Of a stretch of DNA of 64,000 nt, positions 11,876 through 23,100 are shown piece by piece. The notes beneath the pieces are model-generated. The model had not been told where the DNA came from and did no database searches. It saw nothing but the letters and a program-made list of their open reading frames with translations. Within the stretch, counting starts at the first letter, position 1; the number at the start of each line of letters is the position of its first letter. The DNA is from Camarhynchus parvulus. Lineage: Eukaryota > Chordata > Aves > Passeriformes > Thraupidae. A program made the translations under genes and the position numbers. The stretch spans positions 73,967,689 through 74,031,688 of the forward strand of contig NC_044571.1 of assembly GCF_901933205.1 (NCBI RefSeq), read 5' to 3'.

Positions 11876-13555
11876 TTACTCACAGCAGAACACTCTCATG
11901 TCATTGAGAGCTGTGTCATCCCATTTTCCCTGGGGTTTCTCCACCTTTGTTTGGAGCCCACAGATGGCCCCAGAGGTGCAGTTGCCGCTCCATGGGCCGA
12001 AGTGACCCCCAGAAAGCCCCCAGCCTTGCAGGTCGGTGCCATTGGAGCAGGCGAACCTCACGTTGTTGACAGCTGTGTTGTCCCGCAGGTACTGCCACCG
12101 TTCCACGCGCAGCGAGAACGACACCAGCTTGTTGCTGGAGCAGAGCTGGGCCTCCGTCCAGTTCCCCCACCTGCCAGAGGATAAAACAACTTATCAAGGC
12201 CTGTCCGGCCTCTGCAGTGCTGCAGTCAGCATTACAACCTGCTCGTGGTCCTGGCAGTCCTGGGGCAAGGGGCGTACATGGGGGTGGCAGGTTTCTAGGA
12301 GCACCTGCTTCACTCTCCTTCCCCATCATCCCTGGATGCCCAGCCACCACCTGCTCCAGTCTGCCCTGCTCCTGCAGAACCCCCTGGCAATTTCAGGCGC
12401 TTGCTATGTCCCTGTTACTCAATGTGCTTTCCAAAGTAAGCATTTGAGGAAAAGGGGAAAGCATAGCTTTAAGATCTGTAATTTCTGATCTTTCCTTCAT
12501 TTTCCAAAGCACTGTTCCTTTCCCTGGGAACAGACCTTTACCCTGAAACCTTCACCCTTTGTGGCCAAGGGGAACTCACCCACCTCCTCAGGAGGGATTT
12601 TGAGCCACCCTCACAGGCGGTGTGGCTGCCTACAGAGAAACCATTGCACTGGCTTCCCTTCAGGAAAGCTTCCCCCCAGGAGCTGCTGCCCGGGAGGAGG
12701 ATGAGGAAACGAAGGCCGCTCACCCCCCCACAGAGGACTCGATGACCGTGCCGTCCGTGCAGTGCAGGCGGATGCCGTTCAGAGCCGTGTCATCACCAAA
12801 CAGCCAAAATCCCTGGAAGGGCTGCACCTTGGAAGAGGGAAGAAAAAGGGAGAGGTCACCCTTTCAAAAGAGGTGATGAGGGATGGCAGGAGGCTTTGGG
12901 GACAGAGCAAGAACATCAGTGCAGCTGAGCAGGGCTGTGAGGCAGCCCTGTGATATTTCTCAGGAAGACCATTTTGCCATTGCCCACCTCTGTTTTTCTC
13001 CAAGCAGCGGAGCAGGCGCTCTGGAAACAGGAATGCTTGGTGGCTGCTGTCCCAGGCCATGCCCACCCTCCCACCACGTGCTGTGATACCCAGAGCTGGA
13101 GCGCTGGCAGGTGGGACTTGCTCCTGGGAACATGCTCTGCTGTACCAGCCTCAGGAATTTTCTTACCCACGAGACCCCTCTGCTAAGGGATCACCTACTG
13201 GCAGGAGCCTGGAGAGATTCTCTGCACTATAAATTTCTTGCTGAGAAGGCTGCACGCTGCAGGTACAGCACAAGCTGCTGTGATGAGGCAGAGTGCCGTG
13301 GCCAGCCCTGCTGCGATTGGAACAAAATAGCATTGTCTCACAGCAGGTTTTGCTCTCCACGCTGGAGAAGAAGTCAAAGCTTACCTTCAGTGCAAATCCC
13401 TTTGCGTAGCCTCTGGGGCAGAATTGCTTGCGTCCCCAGGAGCCCCAGGGACCTCCATTTGGCACCGTGAGGACAGACCCATACTGCCGTGCCTCGGTGC
13501 CCCGGGGGCAGCAGGAGCCCAGCAGGCAGAGGATGGCTGGGATGAGCAGCTGCAT
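11876..13555 (-). CDS. VMO1-like protein (diverged paralog), 3 exons, intact
   Basis: Exons on the minus strand are 13555-13385, 12827-12724 and 12170-11876 (171+104+295 nt, encoding 189 aa plus TAA). Introns are GT-AG, in phase 0 and phase 2. Residues 1-22 form a signal peptide ([19 protein letters not shown] and onward), so the product is secreted. The mature part has the VMO-I beta-prism signature, a threefold repeat with GDDTALN at 68-74, RDNTAVN at 121-127 and WDDTALN at 175-181. It has eight cysteines (46, 80, 102, 133, 156, 162, 187, 188), enough for the four disulfides of VMO-I. Chicken VMO-I is an oviduct product of the egg's outer vitelline membrane. Compared with the canonical copy at 32.5 kb, this one has three N-glycosylation sequons (N95, N135, N155) and an aromatic FQGFWLFG loop at 61-68. 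ATG 13555 is chosen because it starts the signal peptide and lies about 60 bp below a TATA-like box. Family identity is secure; the tissue of expression is inference. Confidence 0.92.
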
Positions 13556-13608
13556 CGCAGGGAACCAGCTCAGCTCCCTGCCTCGCTACATGGAAGGGCT
13601 GGCACAGG

Positions 13609-13617
13609 GGAATTTAT
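13609..13617 (-). promoter_or_regulatory. TATA-like box of the VMO1-like gene
   Basis: On the minus strand the sequence reads CCAATAAATTCC. The ATAAATTCC core begins 62 bases upstream of the ATG at 13555. The same nine bases form the TATA box of the other VMO1 gene, where they begin 55 bases upstream of its ATG, which supports both as core promoters. Confidence 0.55.
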
Positions 13618-13639
13618 TGGCCTGGAGAGTGGGGAGTGT

Positions 13640-16600
13640 CGGCAAAGCTCCCGGGGAGCGCTCCTTGTTGCTATGTACTGCTCCTGCTGCCTGCCTGCCC
13701 TCTCTGCGGAGGCCTCCTGGGCTGCCCTTGCTGGGGGACTTGCAGGGCTCTGAAAACTTGAGGATGCAAAGGAAGGAAAGTTATTCCAGCTTCAATTACC
13801 AATGGAACGGCCTGCTTCTGCAAGAGCCAACTTAGTGCAGGTGAAGGGGGAATGTTGCTCTGAGGTTGCCCCTTGGGTGGAATTGTAAAGGACCTCAGGT
13901 ACTGACAGCACCCAACAGGAGCCAACGAAGAGAGAGATGTCCTATTGTGTTATTGTATCTCATGGGCAGCAGGAACTTGTCAGAAAGAAAAGAAACACAA
14001 ATGAAGGGCTGTGTGATCAGGGTCCTGCTCAGGAGAATGGGTAGCTCATGGATATTTTGCCACTCCTGGTGGCATAGAATTTTCTAAGCTGGAGTTGTTG
14101 ACTGGATTTCTTCATAAGAGTTGGCTGCAAGCACAAGCAAGAGCAATGGGCTGCTGCCAGGTTCTGTGTCCAGAGGAGAGCTGTGAATAAGTGACATTAT
14201 CAGCCCTCTCCATTAACCATGTTGGCTACATGATAAGGCTTTTAGGATATATGGAAAGTTAGGGTTGAGCATTGTCAGAGGTACCTACAACTGTACATGA
14301 ATCTTAAAGAGAAACTAGGTGGAGAAGGAAACTCCAAGATGACTGATAAAAAAAAAAATAGAGATGTTTTACAGTTTGTAGTTATATTCACAGAGCTGAA
14401 TCCTTCTCTGTTTGAGTCCCACTTATTGACAGGGCTTGTTTTCTCTGTCTTCTGCTTTCACACGTCTTCTCCTGTTTCCTCTCTAACAGTCTGAGCTGTC
14501 CTGCCACTGCAGGTGGCAGAAGGGAGATCCTGGTTGCAAGAAGACCCTGCTAAGCTGATTTTTTGTTATTCCTTTTGGCTGTGTGGGGAGGAGGCGGCAG
14601 AGACAGTGACACTGGGTCGCTGGTTCTGGGATATTGCAGCAGGAAGCCGTGAAAACTATTCACACAAGTAATTAACTGCCTGTGGGAGAAAGTGAACACT
14701 GGCTGCATTTCTATAACTTCACGGTGGGGAGCAAGAAAACAAACAAGGAACTAATTCAGCTTTATATTTCCTCCCCTTTCTCTCATTAATTTTTAACTCT
14801 TCCAGAGTGAGGAATCTTCGTGGGTCAAAGAACTTTCCCTCCTCTCCTCTCTCACCCCTTTCCCTACAGAAAACTTTCCCAGCACTAGGAGGAAGGAATG
14901 GACTGAAATAAAAATGATGGGATCAGTATCAGCTGCTGAATTTGTCCTGCTGGAGTGCAGGGACAATGAGTACTTTTGGGTAGATCTGCTGATACACTGA
15001 ACTTCCCTGAGCATCCAGTGATGCCTCTAACATCCCTGCTAATTAACAGTTTATCATCTGGGAAAGCTCTTGCTCTTCACCCACTGCTTCTTTTTCAGTT
15101 AACCTGCAGTTTGCTAATCAGGCAGGAAAAGTACCAGCCTGCAAGCCTAGGATGGGTAGGTTTTTAATTATGTAACTTTGGAAAGCTGGAGTTTGAACTC
15201 AGCGAGTCTGGCAACTTCTCTACTGGTAAGCTATGGCAGCTAGAGGTAGGGTTCATATGTGACATGTCCATTCTTCTTTTGATCAAGCTATTGGAAGGCC
15301 AAGATAGTGTTAGACTCAGCAACTGAAGACATGATGGCCAGTGCAGAGTGAAGATCAGCTCTGCAATTTTGCAAGCATATAAACCAAAAGGAAATATCTT
15401 TATTTTGGTTTTTTTTGGACAACTTAAGTCCTCCACCCTATGACAAAAAAGAACAGAGTTACAACGAAGACAAAATATTTAAAAACAGTGCAGGCACTCA
15501 AAAGTATCAGAAATCAGCAGAACAGTAAAAGGTGATCACACACCCAAAACATCAAGATTAAAGAGAATGAAGAGCTTGCAGGAGCCTTATTGACATTGCA
15601 TGTACACATTTACATTGTAGATAGCTAAGTGCAGTTAGGTGAATCCCCCTTTTCCTAGGGCAGAAGGTACTTTGTCATTTACTGCCCATTTATAAGATGA
15701 TGGGGCTCTCCAGGAGCTGTGTTCTTAGCTGACCTTCTCTAGAGCATAAACATTCTTAGATGGTGGTGGGAAACAGACATTTTACATTGTGTGTGGGCTG
15801 AAAACATTCTTGCAATGGCCTTTGTAATGTCATTGGAGATAAAACCAGTTAAACTCTTCCCACATCTATAAACTAAAGATAGTTCTTTGATAAAAGACCT
15901 TGTATCAAGAATTCTTCAGTGCTGCCAAGGGCATCAGTCAGCCTTTGAAGCTGACTGACACTGAACTCCTGTGGCTGTCATGTCAGTTTAAAAGCAGATG
16001 CAGTGCCTCAAAAGGTCTCTGCTCCCTTTGGTCCTCCATGGGTTGCAGGTGCACAGCTGCTTCACCATGGGTTGCATCAAGGGCTGCAGTGGAATCTCAG
16101 CTCCAGTGTCTGGAGCATCTCCTGCCCCTCCTCTGCCCTGACCTCCGTGTCAGCAGGGCTGTTCCTCTCACATATTCTTACTCCTCTCTCCAGCTGCTGT
16201 GCAGGATTTTTACCCTTCCTTAAATATGTTTTAGAGAGGTGCCACCAGCATAGCTGATGGGCTCAGCTTTGGTGACTGTGTCCTGGGGCAGGCTGGCATT
16301 GGCTCTGGCTGACGTGGGTGCAGCCACTGGCATCTTCTCACAGAAGCCACCCCTGCAGTTTCCTAACAAAGACCTGCCACAGCACACAGATGCAGCACAG
16401 GCTGGCTGATCCCGCTCTAGTATCTAAGCTGGAATAAGAGGCATGTAGTTACTTGTCACCACATTTCTCTTCATAGAGAAAAGCAAGGCACAGTTCTTCC
16501 CAGGAATATTTCTGGGTTTCACGTTCTCTGAACATCAGAGAAAGAAAACACAATTCTTATCTCATTTGCTGTGCCTGTGTTTGTGCAAAAGTAGAATGCA

Positions 16601-16640
16601 ATATGGAGATTGTTTACCCAAAGTGATGGTGTTTTGTTTC
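13640..16640. other. Gene-free stretch upstream of the VMO1-like gene
   Basis: No coding region or recognised repeat. This is the proximal upstream side of the minus-strand VMO1-like gene and the start of the 19-kb interval between the two divergent VMO1 genes, so regulatory elements are possible, but none can be named from sequence alone. Confidence 0.5.
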
Positions 16641-16654
16641 CTTGGCCTACCAGG

Positions 16655-16850
16655 GCCGACTGTGTGTCGGGACTGTCAGCTGACAGTCACAGGATTCTGT
16701 GCAGTTATGTGCAGAGTTGAGTGTTTGGCAGATTTAGTTTAGATGTAATGTAATATAGTATAGAATAATATAGTATAATAAAGTAATTAATTAGCCTTCT
16801 GATAAGATGGAGTCCTCCTCATCATTCCTCCCTGCCACGGGGGTCATTGT
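16655..16850 (+). mobile_element. Probable endogenous retrovirus LTR fragment (solo)
   Basis: A unique-looking block has the architecture of a retroviral LTR: a palindromic upstream part, then an AT-rich 'taatatagtatagaataata' region leading to AATAAA at 16777-16782, and then 'gcctt...gatggagtcc...cctccctgccacggggg', which I recognise as resembling the downstream part of passerine ERV LTRs. No internal retroviral coding sequence adjoins it, so it would be a solo or truncated LTR. The exact ends and any target-site duplication are unresolved, and the family assignment is from memory. Confidence 0.55.
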
Positions 16851-16859
16851 GTTTCTATA

Positions 16860-19800
16860 ATTACTCCCATCACCTTTGGAGCAAAGTTTTAAAATTGACC
16901 TCATGTTTGCCGCTGTTTAACTTTCCAGTAATTTTAAATGACACATCCATCACTGCTGTGATCTTAGCTCTTCCAGTTTAGAGACATAGATCTCCTGAGT
17001 ACTTATTATCAGTCTTAGTCATTCATTGCTATTCACTCTGTGACTTTTATAATCTCTCTTCTGAAGTAATTTCGATTTCTACCTAATCATTCTTAAGAAC
17101 CATAACCCCTGAGAATGGCTGGAGTAATTTGAACACAAAGTTTCTTCCACTAGGAGCACTGAGCAAATAAATAATTTTAAAATGGCCATATCTGCTGTGA
17201 TGTTTTATAATATTAGGCTGGCCCTACAGATTTTCTGACAAGGTCTTGAATCTTTGATGCGAAGAAACATTAATAGTATTTATTCCCTTTGCCATTTGTT
17301 CCTCAAAGTGCTTTTTGTCTGCCATTTTTTCACATGCAATCTACCACCAGATGTGTTACTTCTATTTTTTCCATCTGGCTGCAATATTAGCACTCACTGT
17401 CTCCTGCAGCCTCCTTTACATTATGGCATAACACTGATAATTTTCTCTTACCCTTTCCCAAGTAAAAGTTAATTACTTGTGTTTCCTGGTCCTGTACTTC
17501 CAGCACCACAACCTTCAGGCTGCTCCTGCTGTCAGTCAGGCTAAAAACCCATGGGTTTCCTTCAGGAGGCTGCCTTTGGGTGGGAGGAATGGAGAAGGAC
17601 CCTGTGCAGGATCTGTATCTGTGGTTTTTCAGTGAGCAAGGGGAGCAGAGAGCCAGGAGCACTCCTGAGGACCTGGCAACAGAGACATGCAGCATGGTCT
17701 CAGCCCTGACATACAGAGAGAGGTGGGCATCCTGCAGCTCTGATGGCGTCCCACAGCCAGCCTGGAGAGATTACCAGGAGAGTTTTTCTGAAGATCTGAA
17801 GAGAGGACTGGGGAGGGGGTTTGGGGGGAAGATGTGCAAAAGTGAATTAAAATTAACTGAGAATTAAGTGCTTCTCTTTGTGTATGAAATCTACCAAGAA
17901 ATTTCTTCCAGGTGCTGAGCCCTGGGAACTTTATCACTGGCAAAGTTTTGTTGGTATTTCATTCCAAGCCAAGCCCTATCTATCCTAGCATGATATACTG
18001 CTGCCAGCTCTTGCTCACTTTGAAGACTGAAAATAAACAAATTTGACAAATATTTTTTTTTGGTGGGGATAATAATCTTCAAAACCTAGATATGACCTTC
18101 AGAATCTTCACCTTTCTTTTAAGTTGTCCCTCCTTTGAGCAGGGTGCTCAGGTTCTGTGGAAAAGCCATGTCTGCTGAGATGTTGTTTGGGACTGAACTG
18201 GTGTAAAACTAGATATATGGCAGTGTTACTGCCATAACTGTGACAGCAACATTCTTCTCTGGACTTGTCCTCTGAGTTAATTCTGAACACATTTTTTGCC
18301 TGATTTATGCTCTTCCTCACAGTTTACAGAGTCACTTCTCTACTTTAATCAATTTCCAGACATTATCTCATCCCTTCTCTTTGCTAAACCACACAGATTT
18401 ATCCTTTTGAGCTCTTCCTTTGCATTTCCTTCTGGTATTTTCTGTGTTGTCTGGGAGCTTTGGATATTTGAATAGTTAAATCCCCATTACTCTTGTCTTC
18501 AAAGTTTCAAAATTCTTCTTTAATAACATCCCTCCAGTCTAAAACCTGAATTTCAGATATTCTTGTAGCTGTTATACTCCAAGGCCCCGTTTGCTGATTG
18601 CAAACAGAGGGGAAGAAAAAATCCCAGAGCACCTCATAAGAAAAATACCTCAAGCACAAATGAATTGTGAGACAGGATATTGAAAGTACAAGGGCAGAAG
18701 GTAGATCATGGAAAAGGAGAGAGGTTCTTTACTGTTATTGCAAATCCCTTGGTGCAGCCAAGGAGGAGCAGCCCCTTTGGAGCCTCCATGGGCACAGCAG
18801 GGACAGGGCTGTGCTGCTGGGCTCCATTTTCCTGAGCACACAGGAGCAGAGCCAGCAGAAGGTTTGCACATGAACAGTTCATCTTGAGCCCACGGAAAGA
18901 GCAGTCACTGGGTAGCTCCTGGCTTTGGGAATGAGAGAATTTCTACTGCAGCACCACTGGGTAATACAGCCCCTGTGGCTGCTGCTGCTGTCTGCCCCTG
19001 TGTCATCTGTCAGGTGGTGGCTGTCAGGGTGGGGACAGCCACTGCTCTGTGCAGCAGCAGGACAGGAAAGCTGGCAGTGATTGCTGAGGCCCTGGGAGAG
19101 TTGGGCAGCTCTTTTGAGTTATAGGAGAAACAGACAGACTGGTCCTAAGTTACATCCTCAGCTGGCCAAGCAAAGGTGCAGCCAGAGAGCTTTTCCCATT
19201 TTAGAGCCCTGTTTATGGTTCCATGGCTTTTGCCTGCTGACCCCTGCCTCCAGCAGTGTCCTGCTTTGGTGATCCCCCCAGGCTCATTGATTATCTTTTT
19301 CCCAGGCACTGCATGCACCATCCTCTTCCATCCCTCAGCTCCTCTCTGGGACGCTCTGGCACATGGCAGGTGATCTTGATTTGGTGGCTGTGTGACGCAC
19401 CCACAGCACAGGGACACACATTTGTGACTTGCTATGGCTCTCACTGCTAAATGAAGCAGATGACATGCATTATGTGTTATCTTTTTTCCCCCTCAGATGG
19501 GAAATGAGTAATAATCTGAGTTTAGCATTGTTTCCTCCTCTCTCTTGCCTGACCAAATCCAATTTCCACAGAAAAGTTTCATGAAGAATGAGCAGGGTGG
19601 CCTCTGGGAAGAAATTCATGAGCAGGGAAAGGCCAGGCCAGGCCATTATTAATGGTGGACTCTAAAATAAATAACAAGCTTATTAACTTTGCAGGCCACG
19701 GCAAGCTGGAACGGGCTGCAAGTACTTTGGAAGACACAGCTTGAGCTTGACAAATGGTCTTGTCAAATTAGAGAAATAGTTTGAGAAAAATAGGATGCAA

Positions 19801-20080
19801 TTCTGTTCTAGGGACAAGGGTGAGCTCCCACCTTCTGCAGAAATAAGCACCTGCATGAATTAAAACACCTGCAATGACATCAGTCTGCAGAGAAGGGTCT
19901 GGGGTCATAAAGGATCAATGGCAATGCGTGAGTCAGCGGTGTCAGGTGGTCTCCATGCTCAGAAATGTGAACCAAATTACAGCCTAGGAGACAAATGGAG
20001 TGAGTTTTCTTCTCAGCAAGTGTGAGCTCCCAGTGGGGCTGCTCTGCTCCACTGAGGGCACTGAACTTCCAGCAGGATAT
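16860..20080. other. Gene-free stretch
   Basis: Nothing recognisable. Open frames of about 60-104 codons occur on both strands and overlap each other, with no domain, signal peptide or exon structure. Confidence 0.5.
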
Positions 20081-20083
20081 GGC

Positions 20084-20145
20084 CTGGCTGGATAGAGTCC
20101 AAGAAAAAGCAACAAAAACCATCAGTAGTCTGGAAAACCTGATCT
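20084..20145 (+). mobile_element. Old CR1 LINE fragment
   Basis: The segment 'ctggatagagtccaagaaaa' followed by 'gcaacaaaaaccatc...gtctggaaaac' parallels the CR1 ORF2 3'-terminal coding region (LERVQRRATKMIxGLEH type). It is short and diverged, so the call rests on one conserved phrase. Confidence 0.45.
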
Positions 20146-20149
20146 GTGC

Positions 20150-23100
20150 ATAACGAGCATGAGAGCTGGGACTGTGTGACTGGGCTGTGGGAGGACAGGA
20201 GAGAGGGGTTCTTGGGAGTAGCCCTTCAGTCAGGGGTCTGCAGGCACTGCTGCCCTGGGAGCATGTGGGAAGGGCAATGCAGGGAGCTCAGGGGAGAAAG
20301 TCTACCCCAGGTTTGTCTGTCTTCTCTCTCACTGGGCTCCCTCCATGCCATGTAGAGCCAGGCTGGGTGGCAGCTGGAAGGAGCCAAGGGGGGAGGCTGG
20401 TGGCTGTGCAGGGACTCCTGTTCAAGGGGGGGATGCAGGGAGTAGGTTGGGGAGGTAGGCATTGCTCCAAGGACTTAGAAACCATATCAGAGTAGGAATG
20501 CAGTCACCTGGGGTCTGCAGGGAGCTTAACAAGTCCCCAGGCACTGCAAACAGCTCACAGCTGCTGTGGGAGAGGACGGCATAAGAGCCTGCAACAGTGC
20601 AGAATACTGCTGTACAGTGGAAGGGAATGGTCTGGACTCTGTCTGAAAAAAAAGACTAATGGATGAGTACTGCAGCAGGCTAAGGTTGGCCAAGGAGTAT
20701 CCTTAATAACAATAATTAAGCCTAGGGAGGCTGCAAGATTATCACTGCAGGATTTTTGGGAAAGTTTGAGCAGAATCGCATCAGTGGTGCCTAGTGTGCA
20801 GTGATTGCTTTGGAGTAGGAATGCACTAGAAGACCTCCTGAGCATCTTTCCAGACCAGTTTGCTCTGATCAAACAACTAATTCTGCAAGCCAGGAGCCCA
20901 TCCTGACCTTCAGCTGCTGAGCTGTGGCAGAGCCCCCAGGAGCTGCCCTCTGCTCTGGAGACTCTCTGGGCACGTAGCTTGTCCTGGGGCTGGTGGGCAC
21001 CCAAGTGGGCACAGCCTGATGGGGAGCAGTGCAGCTCTCATGGGTGCACCACAGGGACGCTGCAGCCTGAGGTATTGCCTGCTACAGGTGAGAGGGAAGG
21101 CATGGGGTGGGAGGGGGATGCCAATTCTCCCCCTCAGCCATGCAGGATCATGTCACACTTGCCTGTAGGCTTGCTGGGATCAGCTTTCCCTGGGGCCTTG
21201 CTCATCTGCTTGCCTCTGCATCACTTGGGTGTTCCCAGGCACCCGAGGCTCCGCCGGTGCCTCAGAGAGGGGAGTGTGAAATGCCAAGTGACAGGAGACT
21301 GCAGGAGCTTCACACCAGTAAATGGGTGAAGGCTGCTGCCAGAAACACCATTGCAAAGTGTTTATTTTCTCTGTATTTCCAGGATAAAATTGGGAAAACA
21401 TCGAGAAACGAGCAAAAGCAGTGGAACAGCTGGGATCTGTTTACACAAACTGTTAAAGGAGAGTGTAAGTAGCCAGGGCCACATATACATTACAGCATAT
21501 GCTGTGTTTATTAGATTAAATATATGAAAATATCTGTTAAATCACATATTATTGCATGTGTTATGTTTTACTGTGAGTGTAAGCCCATCCTGAATTTCCC
21601 AGCCCCTCTGCAACTGGCCAGCAGAATGGAAGTCCTAAATAATCTTCAACCTTTATTAATACAAGCTGGACTAGAGCTGCCGATAAGAAACTTGGGACAT
21701 CAAATTCCTGCTGCCTGGGGAGTCCTTTTCCTGACCAGCAATGTGAGCCTAGCAAAGGGTAAATATCCCCCAAGCAGCACTGAAGAAAACAAAGAAATAA
21801 ATCCTGCCTAGCACTGACATAAAAGGAATACCATGGAGCCAATTTTCTGGGCTACTTGGCTCTTTCCTCCAGCTACAGCATTGTTCATGGAGCTGGGTGA
21901 GCCCAAGTGAGCCTGCCTGAGCGCTGGCACAGATCTGGCTTGGGCTGTGGTTAGGGAACGCCCCCTCAGACTGGCACTAGCTCTTTTTTAATGGAGGGAT
22001 GGGGAGGTTAAAGGACATTTGTGGGTCAACCAGGGGAAAGGAGAGTAGAAACAGTGGTTTGCTTGAGTAAACTCTCTCAAAAAAACCCAGACCTAAAAAA
22101 CCAATCCCACTTGAGCTTCTCTGCTACTGCCAGGCATGGACTACCTACTTAAGGGAATGATTTAGGGAACAGGACTCCCACTGTGTGCTTTGGTATATGT
22201 TCACTTTTTTGCAACAGCTTTGTGAGACCAGAAGACCTTTCCAGTCTGTGTCCCCCTGCTGTAGCAGCAGTGAAAACCTGATGTGGTGGAGCAGGGACAT
22301 CAGATCAATGCACCAGTAGCAGCCAGAGCCCTCGCAGCAGCTGAGACTCATCAACACTGCTCTCCTCTGCAGAGGTGGAGTGTATTTCACTGGGGGCTTG
22401 TTGGGGTCTTGGAGCTGAACTTGGCTGTTCTGATAAGGAGATTTGAGCCATCCCTGATTAGTTTGTCAAGGCAGGTTCATTTCCTAACCTGTCTAAGAAG
22501 GCATTTTCACTGACTAGCTTTTGAATTGTTACCTCCGGGTGATGCTCAAGTGGACACACCATGGTTGGTGTGGTTTCAATACCAATCCACAAAGCTGGCT
22601 GTTTTCTGAGTATTTCTTTCTCATCTGGGCTTTAAAGCTGAAGTCCTGGATCTTGTATTCTGCCTTGCCCTTGTCTCCCCTCTCACTGGCTTGTTGTCCC
22701 CAGGCTACAGCAGTGTTCATTTCTTGCAGCAGCACAGAACATTACAGCTCCCAGCATCACGGGAGGGAAGAGCCCAGGCTTGATTTGCATTAATTTATGC
22801 ACAAAGGCTCCCTTTTGTCTGAGGTACTTTTAGCTAATAGATCCCTCACTGGCCAGAGCCAAGGTCTAATTAAGTGATAAAATTGTGCAGATGTGGCCAC
22901 AGAAGAGACTCATGCTGTTAATGGAGTGTTTTTCCACAGAGACTTGACCCAGTTTGGAGAGAAGATTGTGGTGGTATTTTTTTTGAAATTTCTTTTTTGT
23001 TTGTTTTTTAATTTTTGTAACTGCATCTCATGTAGGGATACAGTTAAAATAAAAAAGACATCAGCCTCACCGGTGAAGCCACTGTGGCCAAGCTGGTTGG

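Noticed and set aside
11916..12488. Open frames of 144 and 150 codons overlapping exon 3 of the VMO1-like gene
   Set aside because: They are out-of-frame or antisense shadows of the real GC-rich exon and its intron.
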